A stretch of DNA of 64,000 nucleotides from Clostridia bacterium (GCA_017380575.1 JAFODS010000046.1:89506-153505); one strand, 5' to 3'; positions 53,666 to 62,897 are shown, counted from the first letter of the stretch. Numbers and translations: made by a program. Notes: generated from the letters alone by a model not told the origin.

Positions 53666-55927
53666 TTATTTAACAACACCGGGATTGTAATCATTTGCGA
53701 TGATTTTAGTGCCGACAGAAATCTGAAGGATTGCAAGAGCATCGGATGAGTTGATTGAGCCGTTATGGTCAAGGTCGCTTGCGTTAAGCTTGCTGTCGTC
53801 TTCCATAACAGCTGACTGAACCGAGTGCTTAAGAACTGCAAGGGCATCGGTTGAGTTTATCTTACCGTCGCCGTTGTTGTCACCTTTGACAACAATTTTA
53901 TAAGTATAAGAACCGTTTGCATTGACAACCGTAAATTCATTACCAGTACCGAAAACCTCAGGAGCCTTGACTTCGCTGAAGTCTGCTGACGGGAAAGCAG
54001 CCATAATAGCTGCAGCATCAGGTGCCTTCATGGGGTCTTCGCTGTAAATAATAATGAATTTATTAATGTGGTCGATTACTGATTTAACGATAAGTGAGAA
54101 GAGAGGATACTTGTCACCGTCGAGAGCTTCAAACTTGAATTTATAGAAGCTTGCGTATTCATCAGCAGGAGTTGCGATGTATCCGCGGACAGTAAATTCA
54201 GGGTTTAATGTAAGCTCATATTCACCAAGAAGGTTGCCGTCCTCGTCCATCTTTTCAGCTACCGTGTAACCGAAAGACTTTTCTCCGATTTCAATGAGAT
54301 CGGTATTAAGCTTGATTGTCGCACAGGGCTTGTTTGTAAGGAAGGCGTGGTCACCGATTGATGTAATGCCTTCTGAAACAAGGATTGACTGAATGTCATA
54401 TTCTGCAAAAGGAACAGCATCGGGTGTATAGCTCGGAATTGCTCCTGTACCGCTTACGGCAAGAGTTTTTGATTCCTTGTCGTAAATCCATGAAATTTCG
54501 TCTGTGAGCTTACCTTCCGAAGCAACAAAATCGCCGAGTGAATTGAATTTCAGGTTGTTATTAGCTGCGTAGATTACAGCAATTGTTTTGTCATAGCCGG
54601 TGATTGATGTGCCTTCGCGAAGTGTGGGTTCGCCTTTTTCATCGTAATAACCGATAGCGTTTTCACCGATGCTTTCAATATTTCCGGGAAGAGTAAAATC
54701 GGCAACGGGTGCATTATAGAACATATAACTTCCGATTTTTGTAATCTTTTCGTCAATTACAGCCTTTTCAAACGGCAAAAGATTGAATGGAATAAAGTCT
54801 GTACTATTGTAGTTCGGTGTTGCACCTTCGCCTTTGATGTAAAGTGTCTTGGTTTCTTCATTATACTCCCACGACAGATTTTCATTGCAGGTTCCGCTTG
54901 TAACATAACCCAAAGAAACGAAAATGAAATCGTTTGCTTCAGCGTAAGAAATAATCGGAGTGTTAGCGTAACCGTTGATTGTAAAACCGGTCACTTTATT
55001 TCCTGTCAATCCGTAGCCGAGAGCCTTTTTGCCGATAGAAGTAATTGTTGAGGGAACTGTAATTTCTTTAAGTGAAGGACAGATATTGAATGCACCTTCA
55101 CCGATATCAGTAAGATTTTTCGGAAGAGTAACGGTTTCAAGTGCACGGCAACCGTTACATACATTAGCAGGAAGCTTTGTTATAGAGTCAGGGAAGGTAA
55201 GAGCCCTGATTGCACGGCAACCGTCGAGAGCACTTTCTTTTATAGTTGTAAGAGTTGAGGGAAGAGTAAACTCCGCAAGCTTTTCACAGCTGTAGAAAGC
55301 ACGTGCACCGAGAGTTGTGAAGCCTTCAGGGAGGATGGCTTTTTTGAGCGAAGTACACATTGCAAATGCACCTTCGTCAATAGTTTTCAGTGTTGCAGGG
55401 AAAGTGATTTCTTCAAGCGATGAACACTGTGTAAAAGCTTCCTTGCCGATTGACTGTGTAACCGGGCTGAGAGTAACGTTTTTGAGCTTTTTGCAGTTAG
55501 CAAACATACTTTCGTTTGCTCTGTTGACAGAAGAGGGGAGAGTTGCACTTTCAAGAGCACTGCAACCCATAAAAACACCCTTACCGAGAACTGCAACGGT
55601 TTCAGGAATTTCAACAGACTGAAGACTGTTGCTGTAACAGAAAGCGTAGTTACCGATACCTGTGATATCCGGTCCGAAAACAACCTTTGTGTATTCAACG
55701 TCTTTCCACGGATATTTAAGGGTAATTTCACCGTCTGTAATGTACTCATTATAGTCTGGAATAGAGCCTTCACCTTCAAAGGTGAGCACCTTGGTTTCGG
55801 TATTGAAGCTCCAGGTTACGTTTGAACCGGGAATGACATTGCCTTCTGCGAACGCTGTAACAACCCCTGAAACAAGAGTTGTAAGAATAATACATACAGA
55901 AAGCAAAACGGAAATTGATTTTTTCAT
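53666..55927 (-). CDS. secreted leucine-rich-repeat (BspA-like) protein with C-terminal dockerin
   Basis: A 753-residue surface protein. Signal peptide at about 1-28 (MKKSISVLLSVCIILTTLVSG, then AFAEG). Residues about 60-350 and 380-610 carry LRR_5 repeats of the LPxxVxxIGxxAFxxC type, including TLPSSVNRANESMFANC and TFPATLKTIDEGAFAMC. A type I dockerin lies at the C-terminus with two calcium loops, DNNGDGKINSTDA and DLDHNGSINSSDA. A dockerin implies docking on a cohesin scaffold, as in ruminococcal cellulosomes. The LRR part may bind host or plant glycans. Monocistronic, with a terminator. Confidence 0.9.
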   Translation of the reverse strand: MKKSISVLLSVCIILTTLVSGVVTAFAEGNVIPGSNVTWSFNTETKVLTFEGEGSIPDYNEYITDGEITLKYPWKDVEYTKVVFGPDITGIGNYAFCYSNSLQSVEIPETVAVLGKGVFMGCSALESATLPSSVNRANESMFANCKKLKNVTLSPVTQSIGKEAFTQCSSLEEITFPATLKTIDEGAFAMCTSLKKAILPEGFTTLGARAFYSCEKLAEFTLPSTLTTIKESALDGCRAIRALTFPDSITKLPANVCNGCRALETVTLPKNLTDIGEGAFNICPSLKEITVPSTITSIGKKALGYGLTGNKVTGFTINGYANTPIISYAEANDFIFVSLGYVTSGTCNENLSWEYNEETKTLYIKGEGATPNYNSTDFIPFNLLPFEKAVIDEKITKIGSYMFYNAPVADFTLPGNIESIGENAIGYYDEKGEPTLREGTSITGYDKTIAVIYAANNNLKFNSLGDFVASEGKLTDEISWIYDKESKTLAVSGTGAIPSYTPDAVPFAEYDIQSILVSEGITSIGDHAFLTNKPCATIKLNTDLIEIGEKSFGYTVAEKMDEDGNLLGEYELTLNPEFTVRGYIATPADEYASFYKFKFEALDGDKYPLFSLIVKSVIDHINKFIIIYSEDPMKAPDAAAIMAAFPSADFSEVKAPEVFGTGNEFTVVNANGSYTYKIVVKGDNNGDGKINSTDALAVLKHSVQSAVMEDDSKLNASDLDHNGSINSSDALAILQISVGTKIIANDYNPGVVK

Positions 55928-56038
55928 TTTTATCTCTCCTTTGTTAACTAAGCATAAATAATAAGCTGAAAGCTTATGAGGTTATATCCTATACCAAATT
56001 AATTATATTTGATTTTTATGCTTATGTCAACGGAAAAA

Positions 56039-56061
56039 AGAGGTCGGAAATTCCGACCTCT
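56039..56061 (-). terminator. terminator of the phage head operon
   Basis: Perfect AGAGGTCGGAA / TTCCGACCTCT with almost no loop, followed on the minus strand by TTTTTT. It closes the phage cassette immediately after its last gene. Confidence 0.88.
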
Positions 56062-56068
56062 CTAAAAT

Positions 56069-56902
56069 TTATTTAAACGCTATGAAATTATATGAAACAC
56101 CCATCTCGTTCAAAGCAAGGGTGGATCCTCCTGCGATACCGTTTTGAGTCCTGAATCCGTTAGAGGTTATAATAATTCCCATCGTTGAATCCTGCAGAGC
56201 CATAGCAAAGTAAGTTTTTGATGTAGAAGAAGCAAAATTCACTCTTACTGCAGGGAAACCGGGAACAAAAACAATAACAAAAGACGGCTTGAAACCGAGA
56301 GCAACCGTTTGCGAAGATTCACCGTTTCCGAAATATAAACCCGTGACGAATGGCTCGTTCCATTTAAGCTTATCCTCGGAAGTAACGTGAATAACGCTGT
56401 TGCGAATGTGGCTTCCGCAAAGAAGTTCTTTATCAAGGAAAGAAGCAAAATTTTCGTCCGTGCTTTGTGCAGGGCAAAAATCTGCTTCCATAAGAAACCA
56501 ACCCGTCATAACAAGTGCATCCGTGTCACGGTCAGATTTGATTTCGACACAGCCCGATTCAAGTATATTAAGATTGGTACGGAAGGTAAGTGCGTTTGCA
56601 ATCCGTGTGAAAATATCGTGACAGGTTTGTCCGCCCATTGAAAAAGGGACACAGATGCTCAGGTTTGCTTTGATTTTTGCAAGCCTGCAATATTCCTGCC
56701 TTTCAAGCACGCCGTCATCGTTGGCAACAAATTTATCAACAATTTCAATGTTATCAATTCCGACGGCAACGATTGACCTTCGGAGAGGAACAGCTTTGTT
56801 AACGGGAGGATATTCAACGAAAAATTTGATATCTTCCATATCGTCCTGAGATGAAAGCCAGTCAACAATCTGTTGCGGTAAAGAAACAATACTGTCCATC
56901 AA
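56069..56902 (-). CDS. phage protein: tail-terminator-like domain with C-terminal surface beta domain
   Basis: The last gene of the phage cassette, 277 residues. About 1-160 resembles tail terminator or completion proteins (KANLSICVPFSMGGQTCHD, FLMEADFCPA). About 185-277 looks like a phage appendage domain: GLYFGNGESSQTVALGFKP, then repeated short strands and a final YNFIAFK. The combination is unusual and may be a module decorating the head or a short neck. Function inferred from position and pattern only. Start codon overlaps the previous stop by four bases. Confidence 0.6.
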   Translation of the reverse strand: MMDSIVSLPQQIVDWLSSQDDMEDIKFFVEYPPVNKAVPLRRSIVAVGIDNIEIVDKFVANDDGVLERQEYCRLAKIKANLSICVPFSMGGQTCHDIFTRIANALTFRTNLNILESGCVEIKSDRDTDALVMTGWFLMEADFCPAQSTDENFASFLDKELLCGSHIRNSVIHVTSEDKLKWNEPFVTGLYFGNGESSQTVALGFKPSFVIVFVPGFPAVRVNFASSTSKTYFAMALQDSTMGIIITSNGFRTQNGIAGGSTLALNEMGVSYNFIAFK

Positions 56903-57234
56903 TCCACCTCCACAATCTCTCGGATGATTGCCCAGACGTAAATTACCTCGTTTTTGAAATAAACCTTTTCGCTTCTGTCAACGGTGAATTTCTGCGAATT
57001 GGATTCAATCCATTGCTCGCTGCCGAGTCGACTGACGTCGTGGTCAGGCGGACCGATATAAAGGTAATGTCCCTGACTGTTGAAGCCGATAACCGTATTG
57101 ACACCGTTAAGGTACATTTTATTTTTGTATCTCAGCGGCTGGATGAAGCCACCGAAAATCGGTGTGCTCCATCCGTCTGAACCCTTGAAGGTGATTTCCT
57201 GCCCGTATTTTTCGAATAATGCTGTCAATGTCAT
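56899..57234 (-). CDS. phage head closure-like protein
   Basis: A 111-residue protein rich in beta-strand (QEITFKGSDGWSTPIFGGFIQPL, LNGVNTVIGFNSQGHYLYIG). Its size and position, after the connector and before the terminator-like gene, fit a head-tail stopper/closure role. I recognise no signature. Overlaps both neighbours by four bases. Confidence 0.6.
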   Translation of the reverse strand: MTLTALFEKYGQEITFKGSDGWSTPIFGGFIQPLRYKNKMYLNGVNTVIGFNSQGHYLYIGPPDHDVSRLGSEQWIESNSQKFTVDRSEKVYFKNEVIYVWAIIREIVEVD

Positions 57235-57629
57235 GGCATCACCTTTATCTTTACATTTTCAAAAGCGAATCCGTTATCCTGACAAAGCGGGATAATACTT
57301 CTGAGAGCTTCGTTATAAAGCTTTTCGGCTTTGTCGAGGATTTTTTCGCTTCGGTTCTGACTGTTGCCCTGTGTAATGCTGACGTCACCTGCTTTAAAGC
57401 TTGTGAATTCCTCCTGAGAAGAGGAAAAACTGCGTTTGAGCGAAAGCTTGTAGTAAGCATTGGCGGCGGCAGCGGATGCGATTCTTGCATCTGCACGGTC
57501 AGCATCAGCTTTGAGCATGGAAGTAATTTCATTAAGTGAGGCTTTACAAAGAGAGAGAATATTTTCTTCTTCGTTTTCTTCCCAGCTTGTCAGGTGTGAA
57601 AGATAGTCTTTAACTTCCCATGCTGTCAT
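57231..57629 (-). CDS. phage head-tail connector-like protein
   Basis: A 132-residue, mostly helical protein. The start MTAWEVKDYLSHL, then LSLCKASLNEITSML and the AAANAYYKLSLKR helix, fit the gp6/HK97 connector type in pattern. It is the first gene after the capsid gene, the usual connector place. Confidence 0.6.
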   Translation of the reverse strand: MTAWEVKDYLSHLTSWEENEEENILSLCKASLNEITSMLKADADRADARIASAAAANAYYKLSLKRSFSSSQEEFTSFKAGDVSITQGNSQNRSEKILDKAEKLYNEALRSIIPLCQDNGFAFENVKIKVMP

Positions 57630-57632
57630 ATT

Positions 57633-58691
57633 TTATTCACCTTCAATTGTTCCGTCTGTTCCGCCGCCTGAATTAAATCCCTGAGCAGAGAGTGTTTTTA
57701 CACAGCCGGGAAGAATTCGTGCGAAGCCTGTGATTGATGTAATGGCAATCTGCTCAAGCTGTCTGTCAACGAGCTTGCCGTAGTCAGTTTCAATGTCACC
57801 GACCTTAACCATTTCAAGGGCACAGTTCTTGTCAAGACCAATCATCATATCGGGGCTTGTAACAAAGCTTGTCTTGATAAGGTTAGCACCGAAAGGTGTG
57901 ATGAGCTTGCCTGTGCCGTGGAAGTTGAGTCCTGCAGCAGCATCTCTGAACTCTTCCATCTTGAGAAGGTTATTTGTAACGTTTCTTGAAGCAAGGATTG
58001 TGTTAAGTTCATACGGTGCAAAGCTTGACCAGAAATCGATAAGGTCTGCATATGTGCAAGGTGTTGATCCTGCCTCAACGTTTTCAGCTGCATTACCTGC
58101 ACCTTCAGAATCGCCGTTAAGAAGAACGTCAACAGCATCAGCCATAAGGCTCTGTGCAAGGTAAGCACCGATTCTCTTAAGTGCGATTGAAACGATGTCA
58201 AGACGCTGGAAGCGGAGCACATCGTAAGATGTTGTAATCATTCTGCCGCGCTTCTTGAGGCGGATTGTTCTGTCGCTGACGGTGAAATCTGAATTCTGAA
58301 GCACTTCGCCTTCAGAAACAACGTTCATTGTTGCGTTGTTGCTTGTCATCTGCAAGTCCATAACGCGGTAGTCCATTAAATCGATGTTTGTTGTTGCGGC
58401 AACGATATCGGGAAGAAAGCTTGCTTCATCCATACCGTAACGTACCGCACGCGATACATATTCAGGGAAAAGAACAGCTGCATCGCTTGTCTGGAAAAAC
58501 TTGCCGACAACAGAGCTGTCTGCACCTGTCGGCTTGATGTTGAATCGCTTGAGCTGTCTTTCGTAAGCGTCAAGTCCCTCAAGCTCAGTACCCTTGTAAT
58601 TTTCTGTCGGGTCAAGAGCTTCAAGTGTCTGTGTAAAAGAACGGCCTGTGCCGTACATACCTTTTTCAAGTCTTATATTGTCAAAACTCAT
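57633..58691 (-). CDS. phage major capsid protein
   Basis: A 352-residue HK97-fold-type coat protein. The N-arm (about 1-75) is polar; then FPEYVSRAVRYGMDEASFLPDI, DRTIRLKKRGRMITTSYDVLRF, IALKRIGAYLAQSLMADAVDVLL (spine helix region) and GANLIKTSFVTSPDMMIGLD. The C-terminus is LPGCVKTLSAQ. AAGGAGGAC precedes the ATG. No separate scaffold gene lies before it; the protease gene may supply that role. Confidence 0.8.
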   Translation of the reverse strand: MSFDNIRLEKGMYGTGRSFTQTLEALDPTENYKGTELEGLDAYERQLKRFNIKPTGADSSVVGKFFQTSDAAVLFPEYVSRAVRYGMDEASFLPDIVAATTNIDLMDYRVMDLQMTSNNATMNVVSEGEVLQNSDFTVSDRTIRLKKRGRMITTSYDVLRFQRLDIVSIALKRIGAYLAQSLMADAVDVLLNGDSEGAGNAAENVEAGSTPCTYADLIDFWSSFAPYELNTILASRNVTNNLLKMEEFRDAAAGLNFHGTGKLITPFGANLIKTSFVTSPDMMIGLDKNCALEMVKVGDIETDYGKLVDRQLEQIAITSITGFARILPGCVKTLSAQGFNSGGGTDGTIEGE

Positions 58692-58703
58692 TTCAAGTCC
58701 TCC

Positions 58704-59669
58704 TTAAAATTTGAATTCATTGTTGTTTGTAACGTTGTTTTCTTTCTTTGCCTTAAGCTGTGGCGAAAGGGGAACGATTTCGCCTGCCTTAAGTCTGAAA
58801 GCATCCCTTAACTTAATAAGTTCTTTCGTGTCTGAACCGGCACACATCTTTTCAAAACTTTCCGAATCAAGCGAAGGAAGGCAGATTAAAGCAAACTTGT
58901 TAATCTCACCCATAAGCGATTGACGGAAGATTCTGCCGTCATCTGCCTGCTTTTCGAGCAAGGAAATATATCCGCAAAGCTCTTCTGCCTGCTGACGGTC
59001 AATCTTAACGCATTCTCCGTTTTTAATCGATTTGATAAGATTCTGTGTATGCCTGAACTTGCTTTCAAATCCTTTGGTAACCCCTGCATTAACCTGTGCG
59101 GGAATTGCAACAAAGGACCATTCGTATGCATCGTTGATATCCGAAATAATACAATGGCAAAGCTTGCCATTATAGGTTTCGCCCTTGATGTGGTTGCAGT
59201 TGCCGTAGCGGATATCGCCTCCGCAGACGGAGCAGGTGAATGTCTTTGCGGAACAGCTTACGCTGACTTCTTTTTTGATTCCTGCATCAATTTCAGTGAT
59301 GAGGTCAGCGTTCTTGTTTGTTCGCGGCATATATGCCCTTGCCTTAACGCAGGTATAGTCATCACCGAGTGATGTTTTCTTTTCGGGATATTTTTCGCAT
59401 TTTGCGGAAAAGATTCGTGCGGTCTGGTTGCCGCTACCGGGATTGTGGTCAAAAATTCCTGTTACACCCACAAAAAGCTCGGCCATTTTTTCAAGCGCTG
59501 CAATGTCGAAACGCTCACAGTCGCGGTCAACCTCGTTATCGCAAAGGATAACATTAAATGTATAAACTTCCTCTGCCGTAAGCTCCTTGACGGTCAGTTT
59601 GTTGATAAGCTTCAGATCCTCATCTGTGACCGTGCAGGGAGAAATACTTGATTTAAATTCTTTATTCAT
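58704..59669 (-). CDS. phage prohead protease/maturation-like protein with Cys-rich insert
   Basis: A 321-residue protein between portal and capsid genes. N-terminal segment with DNEVDRDCERF and a GIFDHNPGSG loop; then a zinc-like Cys/His cluster (CSAKTFTCSVCGGDIRY, then CNHIKGETYNGKLCHC); then the AYEWSFVAIPAQVNAGVTKGF segment seen in clostridial phage proteins. The C-terminal about 100 residues are helical and could serve as scaffold. Overlaps the portal gene end by eight bases. Confidence 0.7.
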   Translation of the reverse strand: MNKEFKSSISPCTVTDEDLKLINKLTVKELTAEEVYTFNVILCDNEVDRDCERFDIAALEKMAELFVGVTGIFDHNPGSGNQTARIFSAKCEKYPEKKTSLGDDYTCVKARAYMPRTNKNADLITEIDAGIKKEVSVSCSAKTFTCSVCGGDIRYGNCNHIKGETYNGKLCHCIISDINDAYEWSFVAIPAQVNAGVTKGFESKFRHTQNLIKSIKNGECVKIDRQQAEELCGYISLLEKQADDGRIFRQSLMGEINKFALICLPSLDSESFEKMCAGSDTKELIKLRDAFRLKAGEIVPLSPQLKAKKENNVTNNNEFKF

Positions 59670-60804
59670 TGTTTTTCAACTCCTGTTCGATCTTCTTGCT
59701 CTGTGCTCTGTAAAGCGCGGCTCTTGAAAGCTCAACCTCATCCTGAAGAGTGATGTCGTTCCAGATGACTTCGGTTTTTTCCTGAATACCGTTCGAAGCA
59801 AGCCAGAAACGGCAGATCTTTTCTATAACGGGTGTAAGGATTCTTCGGTAAGCTTCAAGCTCACTCGTAAGAACATCCGCCTGCTGAGAAGACATTCTTT
59901 CCGTTGCCGACCAGTTAAGACCGAGCATAAACGGAGGAATACCCGTTTTTGAAATAATCTGTTCGAGCATCTGACGGACGGGAACCTCGCTGTCAAGAAT
60001 CTGATTGTCGGCACCGATAGCCTTGATGCTGACATCACCGACGGCGACGAAATCGCGTATCTGCTTGCCAGATTGCATAGCTTCGCTCCATTCGCGTGCG
60101 ACCTGCTGAGCTCTGTCTTTTGCATAAGCTCTGTCCACAACATCATTCTGTGGCTTGTATGTAACGGCAAAGCGGACATTGCCGACTCTTTCCCAGTTGA
60201 TGCCGATTGTGTTGTAAATCTTCATAAGAATATTGCTCACAAAGGGCAGACCCTTCATAATCGAGTTTCCGCAAAGCTGACCTGCATCAGGATTGAGGAC
60301 GGAAAGGGTCACAAGCTGAGGATATGCGACGGGTGAAGTTTCGTAAAAATTCTTTACGCAGACAATGGCGGAAATTCCGTCATCACCGCGTCTGAGTTCA
60401 ATATCGTCAGGGTCAGCGTTGTAAAGTGCCGCAAAACTGCCGTGATTGTCCGTGACAATTTCACCGACAGCCGTGCCGAACGTCAGAAGCTGTTCAAGAT
60501 AGGTTGAAATAAATGCTTCTATGCCCTGTTGATTGCCGCCGACACAAACATTCCTGAGAAAGCTGTTGAGTGCTGCCGTTGTTGATTCCTTTGAACATTC
60601 AACCGTGAAACCGCCCGTAAGACGAACGATTTTATGGATTGCGGCATCAAGCACGGGTACAGCCTCACGCAGTTCTCTGAATAACGAATTCTGTGCAGAA
60701 GCAAGAGGGACATAGTTATCAAGTCGGTCGAAAGGATTGTGTCTGTAAGTCTGAGGGACGGAAACTGCAGTTTTTGCAGAAGATAATTTTTTGAAAATTC
60801 CCAC
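59662..60804 (-). CDS. phage portal protein
   Basis: A 380-residue portal subunit, the ring through which DNA enters the capsid. Segments include LREAVPVLDAAIHKIVRLTGGFTV, GIEAFISTYLEQLLTFGTAVGEI, the MKIYNTIGINWERVG helix and FMLGLNWSATERMSSQQADVLTSE, which fits portal C-terminal regions. The GTG start at 60802-60804 follows AGGAGA by six bases; a longer ORF overlapping the terminase gene is not favoured. Confidence 0.8.
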   Translation of the reverse strand: MGIFKKLSSAKTAVSVPQTYRHNPFDRLDNYVPLASAQNSLFRELREAVPVLDAAIHKIVRLTGGFTVECSKESTTAALNSFLRNVCVGGNQQGIEAFISTYLEQLLTFGTAVGEIVTDNHGSFAALYNADPDDIELRRGDDGISAIVCVKNFYETSPVAYPQLVTLSVLNPDAGQLCGNSIMKGLPFVSNILMKIYNTIGINWERVGNVRFAVTYKPQNDVVDRAYAKDRAQQVAREWSEAMQSGKQIRDFVAVGDVSIKAIGADNQILDSEVPVRQMLEQIISKTGIPPFMLGLNWSATERMSSQQADVLTSELEAYRRILTPVIEKICRFWLASNGIQEKTEVIWNDITLQDEVELSRAALYRAQSKKIEQELKNNE

Positions 60805-60841
60805 TAAAACTCTCCTTTCAGAAAATAACGGGAGAGTGTAT

Positions 60842-62113
60842 CTAACGCGATACACTCATAACGAAAAAGTCATTGTCAGGTGCGTTTAGCGCCGTTGTGA
60901 CGAAGTACCGAAGCTCGTCCATTGCATGGTCATTCTCCTTGCGCGGTGCATCTCGGACAGCTTTTTCGTCCCATTTATAAAGAGAAAATTCTCTCAGCGT
61001 GTCCTCGCACTCAGGCGAGAAATAAATCAATTCCTGCTTGAGTGCATCGGACACCTGACGTATACCGTCAAGAACATCGTTTTTAGCCGGTATAACGGTA
61101 AATCTGCCTTTACGGCGGATACATTGAATAAAGCTTGCGGCTGACGGGTCAACGATAACAGCCTCGGGCGTAAGCGTTCCTGCCAGCTTTTCGAGCTCTT
61201 CATAATGCTCAATATCCGTCCGTTGTTCACCTTCGGAACGCGAATTATAATAGTATTCGCGGATTCTGTACCATCTGCCGTTGTATTCTCCCCACAATCC
61301 GAACGAACACGGGTTGACCGTGCCGTAGTCGCAGGAGATATAATAACGGTCAATCAGGCTCGGGGCGGGCGGTTTTCGCACATGAATTTCGGATGAAAAC
61401 ATCGGGTAAACCGTACCCTGAGCCGCAACCCATTTGCCCTCGACAAAACGCTTGTAGAAAGCACCCGAATAAAGGCTTTCGTATCGCCTTATTATTGTGG
61501 GTGTCAGGGCAGGATTATCGTGCATGGTAAAGTGAAGATAAAGACAGTTTTTCTCTTTTGCTTTCTTTATCCATTCACGGTAAAACCAATGCATGGGATG
61601 CTCGGGGTTGCAGTTGAACCACATTTTTGAGCCTTCAAGCGAACAACGTGCGATTGCCTGTTCAACGAAGGAACGTGGCATAAGAGCCACCTCGTCAAGC
61701 AAAACGCCTCCGAGGGTCATACCCTGAATCAGCGAGGCAGAACCTTCGTCCTTTCCGCCGAAAAGATAAAAACGGTTCAGTTTGTCTTTGTACGTGATTT
61801 CAATAAAATTCTGCGAAGACTTCATTTTCAAGCCGAAGCCAAGGGAGGTTAAAATTGGTGTCAACGGTGTGATTACGTTGCGTTTGAGTGATGCTATTGT
61901 TTTGCCACAGATTGCAAATGAAGTTTCGTTGAAATCGTAGAATGTCCAAGCGACAAACGAAAGGGACATACAAACGGTTTTTCCTGAACGCACGGCACCG
62001 TCACAGATAATTGCATCGTAGCGATGTTTGTCGGAATTACGGCACCACCACGTAAGCACGTCAAGCTGTTTCGGCGAAAACTCAGAGAAGCTTGCAAGAG
62101 CATTGTTACTCAT
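60842..62113 (-). CDS. phage terminase large subunit
   Basis: The 423-residue packaging motor. Walker A is GAVRSGKTVCM (about 39-49), Walker B GGVLLDEVALM with the catalytic Glu, and coupling region FNCNPEHPMHWFYREW. The RNase H-like nuclease has the first Asp in YISCDYGTVNP and later VDPSAASF. Intact and in frame. Overlaps terS by eight bases. Confidence 0.92.
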   Translation of the reverse strand: MSNNALASFSEFSPKQLDVLTWWCRNSDKHRYDAIICDGAVRSGKTVCMSLSFVAWTFYDFNETSFAICGKTIASLKRNVITPLTPILTSLGFGLKMKSSQNFIEITYKDKLNRFYLFGGKDEGSASLIQGMTLGGVLLDEVALMPRSFVEQAIARCSLEGSKMWFNCNPEHPMHWFYREWIKKAKEKNCLYLHFTMHDNPALTPTIIRRYESLYSGAFYKRFVEGKWVAAQGTVYPMFSSEIHVRKPPAPSLIDRYYISCDYGTVNPCSFGLWGEYNGRWYRIREYYYNSRSEGEQRTDIEHYEELEKLAGTLTPEAVIVDPSAASFIQCIRRKGRFTVIPAKNDVLDGIRQVSDALKQELIYFSPECEDTLREFSLYKWDEKAVRDAPRKENDHAMDELRYFVTTALNAPDNDFFVMSVSR

Positions 62114-62585
62114 CTTCGTTTACCTTTAATGCGGCGGCGCTTTTTTCAAGAGCAAGGTAGAAGGGCAGGGCAGAATCATCGTTCTTCCCTCCGCTCAAAG
62201 CTTCAAGATGCTCAAGAGCTTTAAGGCGGTCAAAGAATTTGATTTCGATTCCGCCACCCTTCGGCTTCTTGATTTCGCTGACGTTAAAAAGGTCAAGCGT
62301 TTCGAGCTCATACCTGTCCGGTTGCTCATCGTAATAAACAAGCTTGAGTGCATCTGCAACAGAGCCGAAAGCAAGCTGACGGTAACCTGAAATAACCTCT
62401 TCAGCACTGACAAGTCGGGTACGGTCAATACGTTCAATCTCCTTACGGATTTCTTCACGTGCAAGAAGCTTGACCGCACTCCTGTGTGTCAGTATACCGT
62501 AGCCTGCCTTTGCGGCGGCATTTCGTGCGTTTCTTGACTCGCAGAAATATGAACAGAAAAGCTTTTCTTTTTCTTTAAGGGCCAT
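62106..62585 (-). CDS. phage terminase small subunit
   Basis: A 159-residue DNA-recognition subunit. The start reads MALKEKEKLFCSYF; the helix-turn-helix region NARNAAAKAGYGILTHRSAVKLLAREEIRKEI is the classic TerS pattern. The second ATG (62583-62585) is preferred because AGGA lies seven bases before it; the first ATG (62589-62591) is too close. It is the first gene of the cassette. Confidence 0.88.
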   Translation of the reverse strand: MALKEKEKLFCSYFCESRNARNAAAKAGYGILTHRSAVKLLAREEIRKEIERIDRTRLVSAEEVISGYRQLAFGSVADALKLVYYDEQPDRYELETLDLFNVSEIKKPKGGGIEIKFFDRLKALEHLEALSGGKNDDSALPFYLALEKSAAALKVNEDE

Positions 62586-62591
62586 TTGCAT

Positions 62592-62897
62592 TTCCTTTCT
62601 TTCTGATTTGTTCTTGATTGTTCTGAGAAAATCCTCTCACCCATAGTGCAAAAAAAGAAGGCTTATACCCCGAAAAGGGTATAGCCTGAAAGAAAAATTA
62701 AAATTTGTGATATTTTACAAAAACAAAATAAAAATTTTTTATATTTTAAAAAAGAGCATTTGATATGAAAAAACGAGAAAAACGGAGAAAAAACGAGCTT
62801 GTAAAAGTTAAATTAAAAAATTGCAAAAAAGGTATTGACTTCTTTTGAGGCTTGTGATAAACTATCCGAGCATTAAAAATTATTTGGAGGTAAGTTT
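62592..62897. promoter_or_regulatory. divergent region phage cassette / rplM with minus-strand hairpin terminator
   Basis: A 306-base, very AT-rich gap. A hairpin AGGCTTATACCC / GGGTATAGCCT (62659-62687, one bulge) is followed on the minus strand by TTCTTTTTTTG, so it would stop transcription entering the phage cassette. No gene lies upstream of it on that strand. The rplM promoter is at 62835-62863. No confident minus-strand promoter for terS was found. A 27-codon Lys-rich ORF at 62764 lacks a ribosome binding site. Confidence 0.6.
62835..62863 (+). promoter_or_regulatory. rplM-rpsI promoter
   Basis: -35 TTGACT (62835-62840), 17-base spacer, -10 TAAACT (62858-62863), giving a short leader of about 28 bases. 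No L13 leader structure is visible. Confidence 0.75.

Noticed and set aside
62764-62847. 27-codon Lys/Arg-rich ORF upstream of rplM
   Set aside because: No ribosome binding site, very A-rich composition, and it overlaps the rplM -35 box.
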